Below, piece after piece: positions 12,576 through 14,805 of a stretch of 14,805 nucleotides of DNA. This DNA is from an uncultured Acetatifactor sp. Its GTDB lineage: Bacteria > Bacillota > Clostridia > Lachnospirales > Lachnospiraceae. The translations under genes and the position numbers were made by a program. Numbering within the stretch: the first letter of the stretch is position 1; each line of letters opens with the position of its first letter. Under the pieces are notes generated by a model. That model had not been told where the DNA came from. It did no database searches and saw nothing but the letters and a program-made list of their open reading frames with translations. The DNA lies in NCBI GenBank assembly GCA_910578215.1, contig CAJTPH010000027.1, forward strand, positions 1-14,805. The letters are read 5' to 3'.

Positions 12576-13268
12576 CTACACATATTTTGAAAATGCCTTT
12601 TCGCATTGCGCCTTTGTGGCCAGAATCCAATCCTTTCTGTATACGAACACGTACATCACCGCACCCATGGCGATTCCTGTCAGCACATCAAATACAGAGT
12701 GCTGCTTGATGAACATGGTGGACAGGATGATGGATGTGGCGAGCAGAAAGGAAGCGATTTTTATGCCCTTTCTTGATTCAAGCTCACGGCTGCGGGAAAC
12801 GGCAAAATGCGCTCCCATGGAGTTGAATACATGGATGCTTGGCCACAGGTTTGTGGGAGTGTCCGTTTTCCAGAGGACCGACACCAGCTGTGTAAATATG
12901 TTGTCCCGCGGCATTTCCTCAAGGCGCAGGTGATGCCCGTTGGGAAAAAGGGTGGAGATGACCAGAAACACGGTCATTCCCGTAAACAGGAAAATACATG
13001 CCCTGTAGTACTCCTGCTTATTCTTAAAAAAGAGAAAAACCACAACCGCCGCCACATATGCGAACCACAGAAGGTAGGGGACGATAAAAACCTCGCAAAA
13101 GGGAATATAATCGTCCGCGGCAACATGGATCACCTGAAAGTTTTTGGTGTTGGTTTTCTCCAGCCATGAAAACCATGCCAGATAGATTACCATGTAAATT
13201 AACAGGGGGATGCAGTGACCGTACTTTTGATATAAGCGCATAATCTTTGTTTTCTTAAACTTTTCCAT
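12576..13268 (-). CDS. PAP2 superfamily membrane protein, divergent (PAP2_3 / IPC-synthase-like)
   Basis: The 230-residue protein has hydrophobic segments near residues 19-36, 60-81, 90-107, 171-188 and 193-210. The phosphatase motifs are present in altered form: PSIH (143-146) replaces PSGH, and STMFIKQHSVFD (183-194) replaces SR-x5-H-x3-D, retaining H190 and D194. The first motif (K-x6-RP) is not seen. This pattern is typical of the PAP2_3 branch related to inositol phosphorylceramide synthases, which may act as phosphotransferases. Substrate is unknown. It converges on the glycosyltransferase gene with 18 bases between stops and no terminator. On the minus strand AAAGGTG lies about 10 bases before the ATG. 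It is not the same type as the PAP2 protein at 1253-1825. Confidence 0.85.
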   Translation of the reverse strand: MEKFKKTKIMRLYQKYGHCIPLLIYMVIYLAWFSWLEKTNTKNFQVIHVAADDYIPFCEVFIVPYLLWFAYVAAVVVFLFFKNKQEYYRACIFLFTGMTVFLVISTLFPNGHHLRLEEMPRDNIFTQLVSVLWKTDTPTNLWPSIHVFNSMGAHFAVSRSRELESRKGIKIASFLLATSIILSTMFIKQHSVFDVLTGIAMGAVMYVFVYRKDWILATKAQCEKAFSKYV

Positions 13269-13319
13269 TGTAGACTTACACCTTTCATAAATTGTATAGA
13301 GGCTGCTCCTGTAAGCTCC

Positions 13320-13337
13320 GGCGTTTTAAAAAACGCC
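13320..13337. other. Perfect hairpin in the leader of the second PAP2 gene
   Basis: GGCGTTTT and AAAACGCC (8-bp arms, 2 bases between) form a perfect palindrome. On the plus strand TTTATTT follows (13338-13344), so it could act as a terminator for plus-strand readthrough; on the minus strand it sits in the 5' leader of the PAP2 gene with no T-tract after it. The tight loop means the top pairs would open in practice. Confidence 0.4.
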
Positions 13338-13396
13338 TTTATTTAGGATGCCGCCTGCCTGCCGTTACGGATATTTTCCTGAGCAATGACAACTAT

Positions 13397-13424
13397 AGTA
13401 TAGTCCCTAAAACGAAAAAATCAA
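13397..13424 (-). promoter_or_regulatory. Promoter for the second PAP2 gene
   Basis: On the minus strand TTGATT (13419-13424) and TATACT (13397-13402) are 16 bases apart. The resulting leader is about 120 bases and includes the hairpin at 13320-13337. The upstream lipid kinase gene, also minus, ends at 13481, so the two are separate transcription units unless readthrough occurs. Confidence 0.55.
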
Positions 13425-13480
13425 TAACATTTTCTTGTTTTTAAAATAATCTTTAGAAATATTTAAGGTTTTGCCGGCTG

Positions 13481-14410
13481 TCAGGGGCGGATGAAAAGAA
13501 CGCAGCCCTTATCACAGGTGACGGTGATACGTCTGCTTTTTCTGGTTACCTCCCCGTCCGTGTGCACCCACAGGGGAGAGGAAGCCTCAATCACTAGCTT
13601 TTCTGCCCTGTAAGGGGTTATTCCCTTGAATCGGTAATGCTTTCCCTTAAAAGCCGTGGGCAGGGCAAACAGTATAAAAAGCTTTGGCAGATCCCCCACG
13701 GCGCATATGTTCAGGATGCCGTCCCCGGCGTCCGCATCGGGGGCAAACATAAATCCGCCGCCCTCGTAACGGTGGAGCATACAGGCTGTAAAGAGCATAT
13801 TTCCCATATCGGCATATTCACCGCCCTCTATAGACAGCCTTCCGGATATTGCTTTTGCGGCAAAAAGCTGCTTTAAGGCTATGCCCAGATAGGTCAGCTT
13901 TCCCAGGCCGAATCTGTTCATGGCTTTCTTAAGCTTTGAGTGAAGAGCCTCCTGACAGACGGCTGCGTCGAAGCCTATGCCGCAGCTGACGCAGAAACGC
14001 CTTGTCCCGCCGTCGGGGTAAGCCACGGTGCCCAGGTCCATGGGCCTTGCCGAGTCCTTTCGCAGAATCAGCTCCAGAGCGGCGGAAGGGTCCCTTGGCA
14101 GCCCCAGGTCCCTTGCCAGGTCGTTGCTGGAGCCGGTGGGAATATAGCCCAGGATGACCTTTGAGGTGTCGGATATGCCCTGCAGGGCTTCATTTACGGT
14201 GCCGTCGCCTCCCAGTATAATCAGCGTGACGGGGAATTCTTCCGCCGAGTCCAGGATTTCGCGGGCAAGCCTTGAAACGGCTCCCGGTTTTTCCGAAAAG
14301 CGGCAGCGATAAGCGATATTTTTTGCGCGGAGCATAGGTTCCACCTGCTCCTTCCATATTTTCAGCCCGGTGCCGGAGCGGGCGGCGGGATTGACAATGA
14401 AATTGTACAT
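13481..14410 (-). CDS. Diacylglycerol/lipid kinase family protein (YegS/DagK-like)
   Basis: The 309-residue cytosolic protein has the lipid kinase hallmarks: NPAARSG (7-13), GGDGTVNEAL (67-76) of the ATP-binding catalytic domain, GYIPTGSSNDLARDLGLP (88-105), and in the second domain CGIGFDAAV (143-151), FAPDADAGDGILNI (222-235) and WVHTDGE (281-287). Relatives phosphorylate diacylglycerol or other membrane lipids; in Gram-positive bacteria DagK returns diacylglycerol from lipoteichoic acid synthesis to phospholipid. Whether this is DagK itself or a paralogue cannot be decided. The ATG is preceded by AGGG about 7 bases away on the minus strand, a moderate ribosome site. Its own promoter lies about 85 bases upstream, divergent from glyA. 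Confidence 0.92.
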   Translation of the reverse strand: MYNFIVNPAARSGTGLKIWKEQVEPMLRAKNIAYRCRFSEKPGAVSRLAREILDSAEEFPVTLIILGGDGTVNEALQGISDTSKVILGYIPTGSSNDLARDLGLPRDPSAALELILRKDSARPMDLGTVAYPDGGTRRFCVSCGIGFDAAVCQEALHSKLKKAMNRFGLGKLTYLGIALKQLFAAKAISGRLSIEGGEYADMGNMLFTACMLHRYEGGGFMFAPDADAGDGILNICAVGDLPKLFILFALPTAFKGKHYRFKGITPYRAEKLVIEASSPLWVHTDGEVTRKSRRITVTCDKGCVLFIRP

Positions 14411-14429
14411 GCTTTTACCCTGATCAGGA

Positions 14430-14448
14430 TTTGAACGGGACGTTCAAA
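14430..14448. promoter_or_regulatory. Palindrome in the lipid kinase leader, possible operator
   Basis: TTTGAACG (14430-14437) and CGTTCAAA (14441-14448) form a perfect inverted repeat with a 3-base centre. It lies between the promoter and the start codon of the lipid kinase gene, some 40 bases downstream of the predicted transcription start, where a bound repressor would block transcription. No regulator gene is adjacent in the window. Confidence 0.4.
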
Positions 14449-14492
14449 CGTGATTTCCTTCTTTTGATATCATTTAAGAGATTACGGGTATT

Positions 14493-14521
14493 ATTATACA
14501 TTTATATTGCCTTTTGTACAA
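14493..14521 (-). promoter_or_regulatory. Promoter for the lipid kinase gene
   Basis: On the minus strand TTGTAC (14516-14521) and a perfect TATAAT (14493-14498) are 17 bases apart. The leader would be about 75 bases and contains the palindrome at 14430-14448. Confidence 0.65.
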
Positions 14522-14560
14522 TTATTTGACCGCATTTTTTGCGTTAAATGAATTTTCTGT

Positions 14561-14588
14561 TTGCAATCCTTTTGTTCTATGCTATAAT
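14561..14588 (+). promoter_or_regulatory. Promoter for glyA, with extended -10
   Basis: TTGCAA (14561-14566) and a perfect TATAAT (14583-14588) are 16 bases apart, and TG at 14580-14581 gives an extended -10. The promoter diverges from that of the lipid kinase, with 39 bases between the two -35 boxes. Confidence 0.65.
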
Positions 14589-14733
14589 GTTGACCCAGAA
14601 GGGAATTGCGGCAGCTATCCGTTCCGTACGCGCCAGGGCGCATGAAATTATGGCTTGATAAGACAGAAATTTTTACCGTATGGGAAATAAAGTTAAAATA
14701 TAAATATCATTAAGTAAAGCGGGAGGATTTGGA
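14589..14733 (+). other. Long leader of glyA, no recognised riboswitch
   Basis: About 140 bases separate the predicted transcription start from the glyA start codon. A small hairpin GCGC/GCGC (14630-14641) is visible, followed by AT-rich sequence. I looked for ZTP, tetrahydrofolate and glycine riboswitch cores, which are plausible upstream of glyA, and saw none, nor an intrinsic terminator. The remainder of the 323-base gap between the lipid kinase and glyA holds the two promoters and the palindrome. Confidence 0.4.
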
Positions 14734-14805
14734 ATGTATTCTTTGGACGAGGTCAAAAACGTAGATCCTGAGGTAGCGCAGGCTATTGTGGACGAACAGG
14801 AGCGG
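14734..14805 (+). CDS. glyA: Serine hydroxymethyltransferase, N-terminal 24 codons (cut by window end)
   Basis: The 24 visible residues begin MYSLDEVKNVDPEVAQAIVD and end in DEQER, which fits the N-terminus of clostridial GlyA proteins ('M-Y-[ST]-[FL]-[DE]-[DE]-[IV]-x3-DPE-[IV]-A-x-AI'). GlyA converts serine and tetrahydrofolate to glycine and methylene-tetrahydrofolate with pyridoxal phosphate; no catalytic residue lies within this fragment. GGGAGG at 14721-14726 is 7 bases before the ATG. The identification rests on this short stretch only, so it is likely rather than proven. Confidence 0.75.
   Translation, partial: MYSLDEVKNVDPEVAQAIVDEQER

Noticed and set aside
12559..12933. A 124-codon plus-strand open frame after the glycosyltransferase
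   Set aside because: It is antisense to the second PAP2 gene, which has conserved motifs and membrane helices; the plus-strand product has neither.
14589..14733. ZTP, tetrahydrofolate or glycine riboswitch upstream of glyA
   Set aside because: The conserved core sequences of these classes are not visible by eye.

Overview
The window looks like a chromosomal segment of a low-to-mid GC Firmicute, most probably a Lachnospiraceae-type clostridium. Reasons are strong AGGAGG-type ribosome binding sites, heavy AGG/AGA arginine use, a clostridial-looking GlyA start, a Bce-type peptide-resistance module, and a DUF1653 protein. The organism is inferred from gene content and codon use; no rRNA or other marker is present.

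Left end (1-1190) is accessory and decayed. It holds a possible insertion-sequence end, an unrecognised 119-residue gene on the minus strand with its own promoter, the C-terminal scrap of an Rpn/PD-(D/E)XK transposase-like protein, a good intrinsic terminator, and an out-of-frame fragment of sigma-70 region 4. From about 1200 onward the genes are intact and closely packed.

Cell-envelope block (1253-7761, plus strand): a PAP2 lipid phosphatase of the undecaprenyl-diphosphatase type, a YjbR-type protein, then a full Bce-like module. That module is an OmpR-family regulator, an intramembrane-sensing kinase, an ABC ATPase and a ten-helix FtsX-type permease with a 205-residue external loop. The transporter pair has its own promoter, which lacks a -35 box but carries repeated TGTAAGG boxes, the pattern expected of activation by the neighbouring regulator. 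A small membrane-anchored or secreted protein follows, with a strong hairpin in its leader.

Housekeeping block (7848-12557, plus strand): a DUF1653 protein, a HAD-like 5'-nucleotidase, a single polypeptide fusing SfsA nuclease to MutY adenine glycosylase, and a family 2 glycosyltransferase translationally coupled to that fusion. A 15-bp tandem repeat lies just before the fusion gene.

Right end (12576-14805): a second, divergent PAP2-superfamily membrane protein and a diacylglycerol/lipid kinase, both on the minus strand and each with a recognisable promoter. The kinase is divergent from glyA (serine hydroxymethyltransferase), of which only the first 24 codons are inside the window. Lipid-phosphate chemistry recurs: two PAP2 proteins, a lipid kinase, and a resistance module whose known relatives respond to drugs binding lipid II-cycle intermediates.

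The items most worth a second look are the SfsA-MutY fusion, the TGTAAGG-box promoter with its 5'-terminal hairpin, the glycine-rich insert inside the kinase ATPase domain, and the palindrome in the lipid kinase leader. I found no CRISPR array, tRNA, rRNA or prophage. I did not find a clearly unprecedented multi-gene system.
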